A stretch of DNA of 64,000 nt, from the NCBI GenBank assembly GCA_963770315.1, contig CAVYPC010000002.1:2604001-2668000 (forward strand). The letters are read 5' to 3'. Positions 34,716-44,196 of the stretch are shown here, piece by piece (position 1 is the first letter of the stretch; each line of letters begins with the position of its first letter). Below the pieces are notes generated by a model that saw only the letters and a program-made list of their open reading frames with translations, was not told the origin of the DNA and did not search any database. The position numbers were made by a program, and so were the translations under genes. Origin of the DNA: VRUE01 sp963770315. Its GTDB lineage: Bacteria > Actinomycetota > Thermoleophilia > Solirubrobacterales > 70-9.

Positions 34716-35522
34716 ATGGCATCGAGCGGCGAGCGACGACTGGTCTTCGACACCCGGGGAAAACGGAAACACGTGATCCGGGTCGTCTACGCGATCCTCG
34801 CCCTGCTGATGGGAGCCAGCCTTTTCCTCGTCGTCGGCCCGGTCAACATCGGTTCCCTGCTCGGTAACTCGAGCAGCGGTAGCAGTGCCGCCCAGGTGCT
34901 CGACGAACAGACCGAACGGATCGAACGGCGGCTGGCCAAGAACCCCGACGACGAGCAGCTGCTCCTGACCCTGACGCGAGCGCAGATTTCGGCCGGCAAC
35001 GCGCGGGTCGAAGTCGTCTCGGAAACCGAACCCCCGGTGATCACCAACGAAGCCCGTAAAAGCTTCAGCGCGGCCTCGCAGACCTGGAACCGCTACCTGA
35101 AGCAGGCCGGCGACGAACCGAGCGCGACCGCGGCGCAGCTCGTGGCCGGAACCTTCTTCCGCCTGGCCGAAGCCGGCTCGACCACCCTCGGCGAAATCGA
35201 ATCGAACGTCGAAAAAGCAGCGCAGGCGCAGCGGATCGCAGCGGAACAGCAGCCCACCGTCGGCTCGCTCAGCAGCCTGGCGATCTACGAATACTTCAAC
35301 GGGAACTTCGCCGCCGGAGACGAGGCGGCGAAGCAGGTAGCGGCCAAAGCACCATCTAAGGCCGAAGCCAAGAACATCGAAAAACAGCTGGAGGAATACC
35401 GCAAACGCGCGGTGCAGTTCCAAAAGGGCGTAAAGCAAGCCTCAAAGCAGGAACAGAAAGCCGGCAAAGAAGCGTTCCAGAACCCCTTCGGCGGCTTCGG
35501 CGGCGGCTCGATCGGCGAATAG
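34716..35522 (+). CDS. Membrane-anchored TPR-like helical protein, unknown
   Basis: 268 residues. A short cytosolic N-terminus (RRLVFDTRGKRKHVIR) precedes one helix (VVYAILALLMGASLFLVVGPV), then a long helical domain with TPR-like pairs (ERRLAKNPDDEQLLLTLTRAQISAGNA; TVGSLSSLAIYEYFNGNFAAGDEAAKQVAAKAPS) and a glycine-rich end (FQNPFGGFGGGSIGE). Six bp after tatC, so probably co-transcribed and possibly related to Tat export. Orthologues are likely in close relatives, but I cannot name a family. Confidence 0.65.
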   Translation: MASSGERRLVFDTRGKRKHVIRVVYAILALLMGASLFLVVGPVNIGSLLGNSSSGSSAAQVLDEQTERIERRLAKNPDDEQLLLTLTRAQISAGNARVEVVSETEPPVITNEARKSFSAASQTWNRYLKQAGDEPSATAAQLVAGTFFRLAEAGSTTLGEIESNVEKAAQAQRIAAEQQPTVGSLSSLAIYEYFNGNFAAGDEAAKQVAAKAPSKAEAKNIEKQLEEYRKRAVQFQKGVKQASKQEQKAGKEAFQNPFGGFGGGSIGE

Positions 35523-35605
35523 CCGCCGCCCGTCGGGGCCTCAGTCTTCGAAGAGCTCGCGCGCCCTGTCGGGACAGCTCCCAGGCGTGGAACGCCGATT
35601 CCGAG

Positions 35606-35678
35606 TGGGCCGTGAAGGACTCGAACCTTCAACCTTGAGATTAAGAGTCTCCTGCTCTACCGGTTGAGCTAACGGCCC
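35606..35678 (-). tRNA. tRNA-Lys (anticodon CTT)
   Basis: Cloverleaf on the minus strand from 35678 to 35606. Acceptor GGGCCGT pairs with ACGGCCC, discriminator A; D arm GCTC-AACCGGTA-GAGC; anticodon stem GGAGA/TCTCA with loop CTCTTAA, anticodon CTT; T arm GAAGG-TTCGAGT-CCTTC. CCA is not encoded. Confidence 0.95.
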
Positions 35679-35737
35679 GGGGTCGGCAAGTATAGGAAGA
35701 CGTAGGGCTAGACGGTCGATCCCACGACCCGTAGGCG

Positions 35738-35889
35738 GGCAGAGAAGCCTGGCCGGTCTGCGGTCGAATTGACACCCCAAGAGCTTCGCTCTTGGGGTGA
35801 ACGATGAGCACGGCCTACGGCCGCGCAATCACCAGATTGCATAGGCCGCTTCGCGACATTCGACCGCAGACCGGCCAGGCTTCTCTGCC
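35738..35889. repeat. Palindromic element B1 (152 bp)
   Basis: Perfect 32-bp arms at 35738-35769 and 35858-35889. Inside are a hairpin at 35773-35799 (CACCCCAAGAGC around TTC, GAA on the other strand) and a hairpin at 35808-35826 (GTA loop on the minus strand). It matches element B3 (50114-50265) in the same orientation and the same length with 9 differences by my hand alignment. Similarity to the B3 region extends beyond both arms, to roughly 35707-35990. No open reading frame of note. Confidence 0.85.
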
Positions 35890-35999
35890 TCGACACGCCC
35901 CCGCAATGGCCGAGATCGTGAGCGCTCCCCAGGGTTCCTAAGCTTTAAGCCGAGGCGGCACCTCGGAGGCAGAGCTTTCGAAGCTCGGTGTGCTTCGTG

Positions 36000-36140
36000 G
36001 GGATGGCGGGTGCGCCTCTGCGGGAATGTCGCGAAGCGGCGGCAATGCATCCGGCTCCTGCGCGGCGAAGCCGCGCACCAGATTCACCCAAGAGCTTCGC
36101 TCTTGGGTGTCAATTCCTGCAGAGGCGCACCCGCCATCCC
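36000..36140. repeat. Palindromic element B2 (141 bp)
   Basis: Perfect 22-bp arms at 36000-36021 and 36119-36140, unlike those of B1. The interior is homologous to B1 but inverted: GAATGTCGCGAAGCGGC, a hairpin at 36060-36076 (GCGCGGC-GAA-GCCGCGC), then a hairpin at 36085-36109 (CACCCAAGAGC around TTC). It lies 110 bp from B1, and the two fill most of the 650-bp gap between 35523 and 36175 together with tRNA-Lys. Confidence 0.8.
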
Positions 36141-36175
36141 TGCCTAGCCCGCCGAGAGGTCGGGGGATCAATCAC

Positions 36176-36943
36176 CTAGGGCCGAGCACGGCAGATTTTG
36201 AAGACTGCGCCTTCGACGATGTTGCCGTCGGCGAAGGAGAAGGCACCGCGAGTTTGCAGGATGCTGTCGGAGCAGCGGGCGGAGATGTAGCTGCGTTCGG
36301 TGCCGCCGGCCCGGTACAGGCGGCCGACCTTCGCGTCGAGGCGGGTGATCGAGCCAAGGCCGCCGGCGATCGACGGGACGTAGAAGGCGGTCCGGTAGCC
36401 GTAGGTGCCGTGGCGCCGTTCGATCGGGATCGTCACGACGTAGGTTTCGGAGATCGGGAACGGCGCCTGGGCGTGGAGGATGACCGTTGGGTCGCCATCC
36501 CGGCGCGGGCCGTTGAAGAGGGTCAGCAGGGAGCGCATTTCGAGCCGGCCGATGAGCGGAAGCGGCACGGCCGCCGCGATGTGCCCGGTACCGACGATCG
36601 CGCCCCCGCAGCGCCGCCGGGCTTCTTCCGGGCTCGCCGTTTCGATGCTCGCCGGCTGGCATACGGGCAGGCCCGCCGTCGTCACTCGGCCGTCGCGGTC
36701 GAATTCGAGCTTCACGTGTTTGAGCGCCGGCGGCACCGAGCCGTCGGTGGTGCTGATGCTGCCGTACCCCTGGAAGTGGATCGGCGCGTAGGTCCGTTTC
36801 GGCAGCAGCTGCGGCTCGAAGCCGCCGTCGGCGTGCAGCACCAGCGTCCCGACCCGCACCGTGGCGGCGTCGGCGGAGCCGCCGGCCAGCGCTGCACAGA
36901 TCGCAAGCAGCGTGCCCATCGCCAGTAGCCGTATCCGCATCAT
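36176..36943 (-). CDS. Exported four-cysteine family protein, copy 2
   Basis: 255 residues. Signal peptide LLAMGTLLAICAALAGGSADA, then TLVLHADGGFEPQLLPKRTYAPI, DGSVPPALKHVKLEFDRDG, TAGLPVCQPASI, ARRRCGGAIVGTGH, LFNGPRRDGDPTVILHA, SYISARCSDS and a last cysteine in FKICRARP. The four mature cysteines sit at the same landmarks as in the other four copies, consistent with two disulfides. It follows copy 3 on the minus strand with 58 bp between, next to the MMPL-2/MCE block. Function unknown. Confidence 0.75.
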   Translation of the reverse strand: MMRIRLLAMGTLLAICAALAGGSADAATVRVGTLVLHADGGFEPQLLPKRTYAPIHFQGYGSISTTDGSVPPALKHVKLEFDRDGRVTTAGLPVCQPASIETASPEEARRRCGGAIVGTGHIAAAVPLPLIGRLEMRSLLTLFNGPRRDGDPTVILHAQAPFPISETYVVTIPIERRHGTYGYRTAFYVPSIAGGLGSITRLDAKVGRLYRAGGTERSYISARCSDSILQTRGAFSFADGNIVEGAVFKICRARP

Positions 36944-37001
36944 CCCCTCCTAGAACACCCGGGTACCAACCAGGGTAGCGCCGGTTGTCAAGGCGATCCA
37001 G

Positions 37002-37769
37002 CTACTTCAGCACCTTGCAGGGCTTGAAGATCGTGCCCTCAACGAAGTCGCCGTTTTCGAAGCTGAATTCCGCCCTGGCCTGAAGGCGCCCGTCGGCGCA
37101 GCGCGCGTTGGCGTAGCTGAGGGTCTGGCCCTTGTATTTCCAGGTGCGCCCGATGGTCAGATGGCCGGAGACCGGGGAGCCGTAGCCGTTGACGATGCGT
37201 GGGAAATTGGCCACGGTCTTGAATCCGTAGCGGCCGTGGTGGACTTTCTGGATCTCGATCAGGATGACGTAGGTGGTCGGCCCGGGGTAGTCGATATGGG
37301 CGTGGCCGAGGACGGTGGGGTTGCCGTGCCTGGTCGGGCCGTTGAAGAGGGTCAGCGGCGAAGAGACTTCGATCGGCCGCTGTTCGGGAAGCTCGACCAC
37401 GCCGGTGCCGAAGCCGGTGCCGACTATCGCGTCTGAGCACAGCTTGCGCGCCGTCTTGGTGGTCGTCGCAACAAGCTTCGCCATCGTGCATTTCTGCAGG
37501 CCGCGCGTCTCGACCGCGCCGTGCTTGTCGAATTCGAGCGTCAGGGTGCGCAGCGGCGAGGGGCGGGTTCCGTCGGTGGTCTTGAACTTGGTGTGACCGT
37601 AGAGCTTGATCGGCGCGTTTTCGTGCTTTGGCAGCGTGGTTGGCGTGAAGCCGCCGTCGCCGCTGATGATGATGTTGCCGACCCGCAGCGTGATAGCCGT
37701 CGCCGTACCAACTGCCAGCAAGCCAACGGCTGCCAATACGACCAGCGCCCTTAACAGAGTCTTCCGCAT
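37002..37769 (-). CDS. Exported four-cysteine family protein, copy 3
   Basis: 255 residues from the ATG at 37767-37769, which follows a GGAGG sequence; the much longer open frame to 38669 is antisense to the MMPL gene and is rejected. Signal peptide LLRALVVLAAVGLLAVGTATA, then GDGGFTPTTLPKHENAPI, DGTRPSPLRTLTLEFDKHG, TRGLQKCTMAKL, ARKLCSDAIVGTGF, SYANARCADGRLQ and FKPCKVLK. Divergent from MMPL copy 2 with only 42 bp between starts, so the two may share control. Confidence 0.75.
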   Translation of the reverse strand: MRKTLLRALVVLAAVGLLAVGTATAITLRVGNIIISGDGGFTPTTLPKHENAPIKLYGHTKFKTTDGTRPSPLRTLTLEFDKHGAVETRGLQKCTMAKLVATTTKTARKLCSDAIVGTGFGTGVVELPEQRPIEVSSPLTLFNGPTRHGNPTVLGHAHIDYPGPTTYVILIEIQKVHHGRYGFKTVANFPRIVNGYGSPVSGHLTIGRTWKYKGQTLSYANARCADGRLQARAEFSFENGDFVEGTIFKPCKVLK

Positions 37770-37811
37770 CTCCAAGCCCCCTCCGTAGTCCCCGACCGCC
37801 AAACTAGCACG

Positions 37812-40800
37812 GTGGCCTCGAGGAGGAGCAGGGAGAGGGGGCGCGGCGAATCCGCGCGGGATCGGGACGGCGAGCGCCTGCCCGTCCTGCTGCGCCACCC
37901 GCGCCGCGTGCTCGTCGTTGCCCTGGTCGTGCTGGTCGGGCTCGGCATCCTCGGCGCCGGAGTAGAGGGAAAGCTCAGCCCGACCAGTCTCGAAATCCCC
38001 GGCACCGCCTCCGCCCGCGCCAACCGCATGCTGCGCGAGCACTTCGGCGACAGCGCGCCGTTCGTGATCCTCTTGCGCGGCCCGGCGAAGCAGCTCGACC
38101 GCCAGGGGCCGGCGCTGATCAGCACCCTGCGCCGCGATCCGAGCGTGACCACGCTCTCGCCCTGGGACCTGGGCGCCGTGCAGCGCCTTCGCCCCAGTCC
38201 CCGCCGCGCGATCGTCATCGCCGACTTCCACGCCCCCGTCGACGAAGCGGTCAACGAGAAGGTTCCGGAACTGAACCGGATCCTCGAGTCGACCATCCAC
38301 CCGCCGGTGCACGCGACCCAGACCGGCTACGCGACGCTCTCGCGGGCGATCCAGGACGACTCGATCGCCGCCACCGAGCGCGGAGAGCTGATCGCGATGC
38401 CGATCCTGCTGCTCGTCCTGCTGCTCGTCTTCCGCTCGCCGGTCGCCGCCGCCGTGCCGCTCGCCTTCGGCGCGATCACCGTGATCAGCTCGCGTGGGCT
38501 GCTCTCGATCCTGACCGAGTGGTTCAGCGTCGACGCCTTCGCCCTGACCGTCTGCACGATGATGGGGCTGGCGCTGGGGGTCGACTACGCGCTGCTGATG
38601 GTGTCCCGCTTCCGCGAAGAGCTGGCGGAAGGCGCCACGCCGGGCGAGGCAGCCGCGGCGACCCGGCACGGCGCCGGTCGCACCACCGTTTTCGCCGGCA
38701 GCACCCTGATGCTCTCGATGCTGGTGGCGTTCTTCATCGTCCCCGGGTCGCTGCTCGGATCATTGGCGGCGACGCTCTTCCTCGTCGTCGCCCTCAGCGT
38801 CCTCGTCGCGGTGGTCGCTGGCCCCGCGGTCCTGATCCTGCTCGGACCCAATGTCGATCGCTGGCGGATCGGCCCGGCGCCCGGCAGCGGGCGCTCGCGC
38901 CTGATGGCGGTGGTCGCCGCTGCCCTACGCCGCCCGGCACCGGTGGCGATCGCGATCGGGGCGGTCGTGCTGGTGCTGGCCGCGCCGGCGGTCGGGCTGA
39001 AGACGGGGCCGCCGAGCCAGACCCAACTCGCCCACGACGATCCGATCAGGAAGGACTTCGAATCGATCGAGCGGGCGATCGGTCCGGGCTACGACGCGCC
39101 GTTCGTGGTCATCGCCAGCGCCGACCACGGCACCGTCACCGAACCGCGGCGGCTGGCGGCGCTGAGCCGCTGGCAGCATCGGATCGCGGCCCAGCCCGGT
39201 GTCCAGGCGGTGATCGGGCCAGCGCAGGTCTCGCGTGCCGTTGCGCCGCTGCAGCAGGCCGGCGCCCTGCTCGCAACCGGAGGCGAAACGGGACCGCTGG
39301 CTCAGCTGGCACGGTTGGGTCGCAACCTGGGCCGCGCCGCCGCCGGCGTCGCCCAGCTCCGTGCCGGCGTCTCGAAAGCCAGCTACGGCGCCGGCCTGCT
39401 CGCCGAGGGGTCGGGAACGGCGCGGGCGGGCGCCACGGCCCTCGCCTCGGGCCTGGCGCAGGCGAGTGCCGGCAGCGAACGGGCGGTGGGCGCCCTGCGG
39501 ACCTTCGCCGCGGGCACGCGTCGCCTGGCGGGCGCCCAGCACCGGGCCGCTCTCGCCGGGCTGAACTTGAAGTTCGCCCTGCAGAGCCTCGCGCCAAACC
39601 TGCGCCGCAACGCCCTGCGGCGCGCCAGGGCGCTGCGCCACTCGCTCGACGAGGAGGCGAACCAGACGCTGCCGCGGTTGCTGCCGCCCGCCGAAGACGC
39701 CGAAGCGCAGCTGAAGACGGCTCTGCGGCAGCTCGAAGGGATGACGACCGGCAAGGCCGACCCGAGCTACGGCGCCACGCTGGAAGCGGTCCGGCACGCG
39801 CTGGCGGCGGTCAGCGGCACCGACCCGGTCAGCGGCGCTCCCTACGCGCCGGATTACGCTGGCCTGCCGACCGAACTGACTGCGCTGCAGGCGCAGTTGA
39901 GCGAAGACGCCGGCGAAGCGAAGCAGGTGACCGACTGGCTGGTCTCGGGGGTCGTCCTGATCAAGAGGCTCAGCAACGGCGCGACTCGGCTCTCGGACGG
40001 GCTGCAGAAACTGGAAGGGGCCGGCAAGAAGCTGGCCCACGGCTCTGCCCGCCTGGCGCGTGCAGCCGGCAGCCTCGAAGGAGGCCTCGACCGACTCTCT
40101 GTCGGCGCCAATGCGCTGGCCGGCGGGATCGCGCGCCTCGGCGGCGGCGCGGCGGCGCTCGAAGAAGGCCTCGCCCGCGGCTACAGCGACTCCTATCCGC
40201 TGCAATCCGGCCTGCGCCGCGCGACGGTCCAAGTGCTGTCGAGCTCGGCTTCGCTGAACCGCCGGGCACGGCGGGTCCAGCGCGCGACCCCTGGCCTGTT
40301 CTCCTCTGGCTACTTCGTCCTCTCGGCCCTCGACGGGGCCCAGCCGCGCTTCCGCGAGCGCGCCGCGGAAGCGGTCGACCTGAGCGGCGGCGGCCAGGCG
40401 GCGGCGATCCTGGTGATCTCCCGCTACACCTTCAACTCGCCCGGCTCTATCGCCCTCAACAAGCGGCTCGAGGTCGAGGCCGCTGAGCTGGGCCGGGAAG
40501 CCGACCTCGAAACCGGCGTCGCCGGCGGCGCCGCCCAGCTCAACGACTACAGTCATGTCACCCGCTCTCGAATCCCGTTCGTGATCGCTGCGATCGCCGT
40601 CGCCACCTTCCTCGTCCTTCTCCTCATCCTCCGGGCGCTGCCGCTGGCGGCGATCGCCGTCGGCCTCAACCTGGCCACGGTCGGGGTGGCGTTCGGCGTC
40701 CTCACGCTGCTCTTCAACCTGCCCGACGGCTGGCCCCTCGGCGGGCGCAGCTACGTCGATGCGGTGGGAGCGACGGCGATCTTCGGTGTCGTCTTCGGCC

Positions 40801-41132
40801 TCTCGATCGATTACGCGGTCTTCCTCCTGGTGCGGATGCGGGAGAGCTATGACCGCGACGGCGACAACCCGGCCGCGATCCAGTTCGGCCTGGAGCGGAC
40901 CGCCCGGGTGATCACCGGCGCGGCGGCGATCATGATGGCCGTCTTCGTCGCCTTCGCGGGCGCGTCGATCGCCACCATCAGCCAGCTCGGGGTCGGGCTA
41001 ACGGTGGCGGTGCTGCTGGATGCGACCGTGGTCCGCATCGTCCTCTTGCCGGCGCTGATGCTGCTGCTCGGCGACCGCGTCTGGTGGCTGCCGCGCCCCC
41101 TTGCCCGGGTGCTGCCCCGGATCGACGTCTGA
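37812..41132 (+). CDS. MMPL family RND transporter, copy 2
   Basis: 1106 residues, paralogous to 25769-28867 along its whole length. Asp-Tyr pairs are in GVDYALLMVSRFREE and GLSIDYAVFLLVRMRES, as in proton-coupled MmpL. The central region between membrane blocks is long and repeat-rich (SRAVAPLQQAGALL, ASGLAQASAGSERAVGALRTF, KLAHGSARLARAAGSLEGGLDRL), probably a coiled-coil stalk. It precedes the six-gene MCE operon by 140 bp in the same direction and could be its energised partner in place of the missing YrbE/MceG. Confidence 0.88.
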   Translation: MASRRSRERGRGESARDRDGERLPVLLRHPRRVLVVALVVLVGLGILGAGVEGKLSPTSLEIPGTASARANRMLREHFGDSAPFVILLRGPAKQLDRQGPALISTLRRDPSVTTLSPWDLGAVQRLRPSPRRAIVIADFHAPVDEAVNEKVPELNRILESTIHPPVHATQTGYATLSRAIQDDSIAATERGELIAMPILLLVLLLVFRSPVAAAVPLAFGAITVISSRGLLSILTEWFSVDAFALTVCTMMGLALGVDYALLMVSRFREELAEGATPGEAAAATRHGAGRTTVFAGSTLMLSMLVAFFIVPGSLLGSLAATLFLVVALSVLVAVVAGPAVLILLGPNVDRWRIGPAPGSGRSRLMAVVAAALRRPAPVAIAIGAVVLVLAAPAVGLKTGPPSQTQLAHDDPIRKDFESIERAIGPGYDAPFVVIASADHGTVTEPRRLAALSRWQHRIAAQPGVQAVIGPAQVSRAVAPLQQAGALLATGGETGPLAQLARLGRNLGRAAAGVAQLRAGVSKASYGAGLLAEGSGTARAGATALASGLAQASAGSERAVGALRTFAAGTRRLAGAQHRAALAGLNLKFALQSLAPNLRRNALRRARALRHSLDEEANQTLPRLLPPAEDAEAQLKTALRQLEGMTTGKADPSYGATLEAVRHALAAVSGTDPVSGAPYAPDYAGLPTELTALQAQLSEDAGEAKQVTDWLVSGVVLIKRLSNGATRLSDGLQKLEGAGKKLAHGSARLARAAGSLEGGLDRLSVGANALAGGIARLGGGAAALEEGLARGYSDSYPLQSGLRRATVQVLSSSASLNRRARRVQRATPGLFSSGYFVLSALDGAQPRFRERAAEAVDLSGGGQAAAILVISRYTFNSPGSIALNKRLEVEAAELGREADLETGVAGGAAQLNDYSHVTRSRIPFVIAAIAVATFLVLLLILRALPLAAIAVGLNLATVGVAFGVLTLLFNLPDGWPLGGRSYVDAVGATAIFGVVFGLSIDYAVFLLVRMRESYDRDGDNPAAIQFGLERTARVITGAAAIMMAVFVAFAGASIATISQLGVGLTVAVLLDATVVRIVLLPALMLLLGDRVWWLPRPLARVLPRIDV

Positions 41133-41272
41133 ACCGTCTGCTGGGCACAGGATGCAGCGCGTTGACTTCGAGTTAAGCCAGGCAGGCGCGCCCACGTGGC
41201 GGCTGACCGCTCGGATACGATTCGGCGGCGCGAATCTCCGGTACGGAGGCGGAGACTCGCAAGCGACGATCC

Positions 41273-42679
41273 GTGGCTGCTAATCCCTTAGGCGAGGAGA
41301 AAAGCCCGGCGCAAGCCCGGGGGATCACCCCCGCGCGCATAGTGGCGATAGTGGCCCTCGCGATCGTCGTCATCGCCCTCGCGATCGTCCTCTTCGGCGG
41401 CGACGGCAGCCACAAGTACAAGCTCGTGTTCCAGAACGCCGCCCAGCTCGTGCCCGACAACCAGGTGCTGATCGGCGGTCAGGCGGTTGGCTCGGTGGAA
41501 AGCATCGGCCTGACCGACGACAACCTGGCCGAGATCGAAGTCAGCGTCGACCAGCAGCTGCACGAGGGCACGACCGCGGTGATCCGCGCTACCTCGCTCT
41601 CCGGGGTCGCCAATCACTACATCTCGATCAGCCCCGGGCCGAACAGCAACCCGGCGCTCGACGACGGCGCCACCCTCGACCTCGGCTCGACCACCACGGA
41701 GGTCGACCTCGACCAGTTCCTCAACACCTTCCCGACGCCGGTGCGGCGCGCTCTGGGCCAGTTCGTGCGCGGCAACGCGGCGCAGTTCTCGAACCGCGGC
41801 GAGGACGCCAACCAGACCTTCAAGTACTTCGGCCCGGCGCTGAACCGGGGCAGCGCCTTCGTCGGCGAGCTGAACGCCGACCAGAACCTGCTCGAACGCT
41901 TCGTCGTCAGCTCCAGCAAGCTCTCGACCGCGGTCGCCGAGCGCGGCAACGAGCTCTCCAGCGCGATCTCAAATGCCAGCACCGCCTTCGGCGCGATCGC
42001 CAGCCGCAACGAAGCCCTCGATCAGACGCTGCGGCTGCTGCCGCCGTTCATGCGCCAGAGCAACACCACCTTCGTCAACCTGCGCGCCGCCCTCGACGAC
42101 CTCGACCCGCTGGTGGAAACGGCGAAGCCGGCGACCAGGAACCTGGCTCCGTTCCTGAGCGAACTTCGCCCGGTGCTCTCCAGGGCGGTGCCCGTCCTCA
42201 GGGACTTCCGCCTCAGCTCCAGCCGCAAGGGCTTCGCCAACGACACCGCCGAAACCCTCGCCTTCCTGCCGGCCGTGCAGGAGCGGGCAGCCAGGGCCTT
42301 CCCCCACGCCGAACAGGGGATCGAAGACTTCCAGCCCACCCTCAACTTCGCCCGCGCCTACACGCCGGACATCTTCAATGGCTTCGGCCGGCTCGGCCAG
42401 GTCACCGGCTACTACGACGGCAACGGCCACTACGCCCGCGCCCAGCTGGCGCTCAACCTGTTCCGGCGCAACGGCGCGAGCGGCGAGCTGGAACCGATCT
42501 CGCCGAGCGAACAGTACGACGTCTTCGGCGGCTCGGCGAACGCGCGGCGTCCCTGCCCCGGCGGCGCCACCCAGTCCGCGCCGGACGGCTCCAACCCCTT
42601 CACCGAACCGCCCTTCGCCGGTTCCGGCGTAAGCCCATCGTCCGCATGCGACCCGGCCGACGCGCCACCCGGACCATGA
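41273..42679 (+). CDS. MCE family protein 1 of 6
   Basis: 468 residues. One N-terminal helix (IVAIVALAIVVIALAIVLFGG), then an MCE domain of about 80 residues (YKLVFQNAAQLVPDNQVLIGGQAVGSVESIGL ... ATSLSGVANHYISISPG), a long helical region typical of MCE tunnels, and a tail with two cysteines. MCE rings or tubes carry lipids between membranes. GTG start with no near Shine-Dalgarno. First of six genes joined by 4-bp ATGA overlaps, except gene 4, which overlaps by one base. Confidence 0.9.
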   Translation: MAANPLGEEKSPAQARGITPARIVAIVALAIVVIALAIVLFGGDGSHKYKLVFQNAAQLVPDNQVLIGGQAVGSVESIGLTDDNLAEIEVSVDQQLHEGTTAVIRATSLSGVANHYISISPGPNSNPALDDGATLDLGSTTTEVDLDQFLNTFPTPVRRALGQFVRGNAAQFSNRGEDANQTFKYFGPALNRGSAFVGELNADQNLLERFVVSSSKLSTAVAERGNELSSAISNASTAFGAIASRNEALDQTLRLLPPFMRQSNTTFVNLRAALDDLDPLVETAKPATRNLAPFLSELRPVLSRAVPVLRDFRLSSSRKGFANDTAETLAFLPAVQERAARAFPHAEQGIEDFQPTLNFARAYTPDIFNGFGRLGQVTGYYDGNGHYARAQLALNLFRRNGASGELEPISPSEQYDVFGGSANARRPCPGGATQSAPDGSNPFTEPPFAGSGVSPSSACDPADAPPGP

Positions 42680-44196
42680 GGAAATGGCTACCCGCAGTCG
42701 TGCTGGTCGTCGCGATCGTCGCGATCGTTGCGCTGCTCGCCGGCGGCGGTGGCAGCAGCAGCAGCTACGTCGTCCGCGGGATCTTCGACAGCGGCGGATT
42801 CATGGTCTCCGGCGAGGAAGTGCGGGTCGCGGGCGCCACCGTCGGCGAAATCGAATCGGTCGGCGTGACGATGCCAGGCGAGGTCGACAGCTACGAGCAC
42901 GGCAAGGCGCAGGCAATCCCGGGCAAGGCTGTGATCGCGATGAAGATCGAAGATCCCGGCTTCCAGGATTTCCGCAGCGACGCCAGCTGCCTGATCCGCC
43001 CCCAGTCGCTGATCGGCGAGAAGTTCGTCGACTGCACGCCGACCCTGCCGCGCGCGCCGGGCTCCAAGCCACCGCCGGAGCTGAAGAAGATCCCGGCCGG
43101 GGAACCGGGTGGCGGCCAGTACCTGCTGCCGCTGGGGAACAACAGCACCAGCGTCGACCCGGACCTGATCAACAACATCAACCAGCTGACCTACGCCCAG
43201 CGCTTCCGCCTGATCTTGAACGAACTGGGAGCCGGCCTCGCCGGCCGCGGCGAAGACATCGAGGAAGCGGTCAAGCGCGCCAACCCGGTGCTGCGCGACG
43301 CCGATCGCGTCTTCGCGATCCTCAACTCCCAGCGCGACCAGCTGGCGCAGCTGGCCTCCGATTCCGAGCAGATCCTCGGCCCGCTCTCGCGTGAGCGCAG
43401 CAGCGTCGCCGGCTTCTTCTCCAACGCCGGCGCCGCCGCCCAGGCCAGCACCGAAAAGGGCGCCGCCCTGGAAGCCTCGCTGCACAAGCTCCCCCGGTTC
43501 CTGCGCGAGCTGCGGCAGACGATGAGCAGCTTCGAATACTTCTCCAACGCCGGCACCCCGGTTGTCGAATACCTGGGCAAGGCAGCGGCGCCGCTGACCC
43601 AGGCGACCCGGGCGCTGACCCCCTTCTCCGCCGCCTCGACCGTCTCGCTGAAGTCGCTCGGCGCGAGCGGCGAAGTGGCCGGGCCGAAGATCCACGCCGC
43701 CGACCCGGTGGTCGAAAAGACCCGCGACCTTGCCCGCAGCGGCGCCGCGCCGACCACCGAACTGGCCCAGTTCCTGGTCAGCACGAAGAAGAGCAAGGGC
43801 TTCGACGGCCTCGCCGACCTGATCTACAACAGCGCCGCATCCACCAACGAATTCGATCGCTACGGCCACTTCACGCGGAGCCTCACGGCGCTGACCAACT
43901 GCATCGACTACGTGACCGCGCCGACCAGCGGCTGCTCGGCGAACTTCAACGGCCCGGGCTCCAGCACCACTGCCTCGTCGGCCGGGGCGCTGGCGCTGTA
44001 CCGGCGGCTGCAGGAAAGCCTCGGCGGCCAGACGGGCGGCACCTCCGCCGGCTCCAGCGCCGTCCCCCCGCCGTCCCCCCGCCCGGCTCCCGCCCCGCAG
44101 GCTCCCAGCCTCGGCGAAGGCGAACAGCTCGGCGCCAAGGCGGCGGAACCCGCCTCCCCCCGGCGCGCCCTCCTCGACTACCTCCTGGGACCATGA
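42676..44196 (+). CDS. MCE family protein 2 of 6
   Basis: 506 residues. The ATG at 42676 overlaps the previous stop (ATGA), which is preferred to an upstream frame start at 42646. N-terminal helix WLPAVVLVVAIVAIVALLAGG, MCE domain (VVRGIFDSGGFMVSGEEVRVAGATVGEIESVGV ... LIGEKFVDC), helical region and a low-complexity tail rich in Ser, Pro and Ala (SAVPPPSPRPAPAPQAPS). Compared with the others its MCE domain carries an insertion (PGEVDSYEHGKAQAIPGK). Confidence 0.88.
   Translation: MRKWLPAVVLVVAIVAIVALLAGGGGSSSSYVVRGIFDSGGFMVSGEEVRVAGATVGEIESVGVTMPGEVDSYEHGKAQAIPGKAVIAMKIEDPGFQDFRSDASCLIRPQSLIGEKFVDCTPTLPRAPGSKPPPELKKIPAGEPGGGQYLLPLGNNSTSVDPDLINNINQLTYAQRFRLILNELGAGLAGRGEDIEEAVKRANPVLRDADRVFAILNSQRDQLAQLASDSEQILGPLSRERSSVAGFFSNAGAAAQASTEKGAALEASLHKLPRFLRELRQTMSSFEYFSNAGTPVVEYLGKAAAPLTQATRALTPFSAASTVSLKSLGASGEVAGPKIHAADPVVEKTRDLARSGAAPTTELAQFLVSTKKSKGFDGLADLIYNSAASTNEFDRYGHFTRSLTALTNCIDYVTAPTSGCSANFNGPGSSTTASSAGALALYRRLQESLGGQTGGTSAGSSAVPPPSPRPAPAPQAPSLGEGEQLGAKAAEPASPRRALLDYLLGP

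Noticed and set aside
35738..36140. B elements as a CRISPR array
   Set aside because: Only two units lie here, they are inverted relative to each other, and there are no regular spacers or cas genes.
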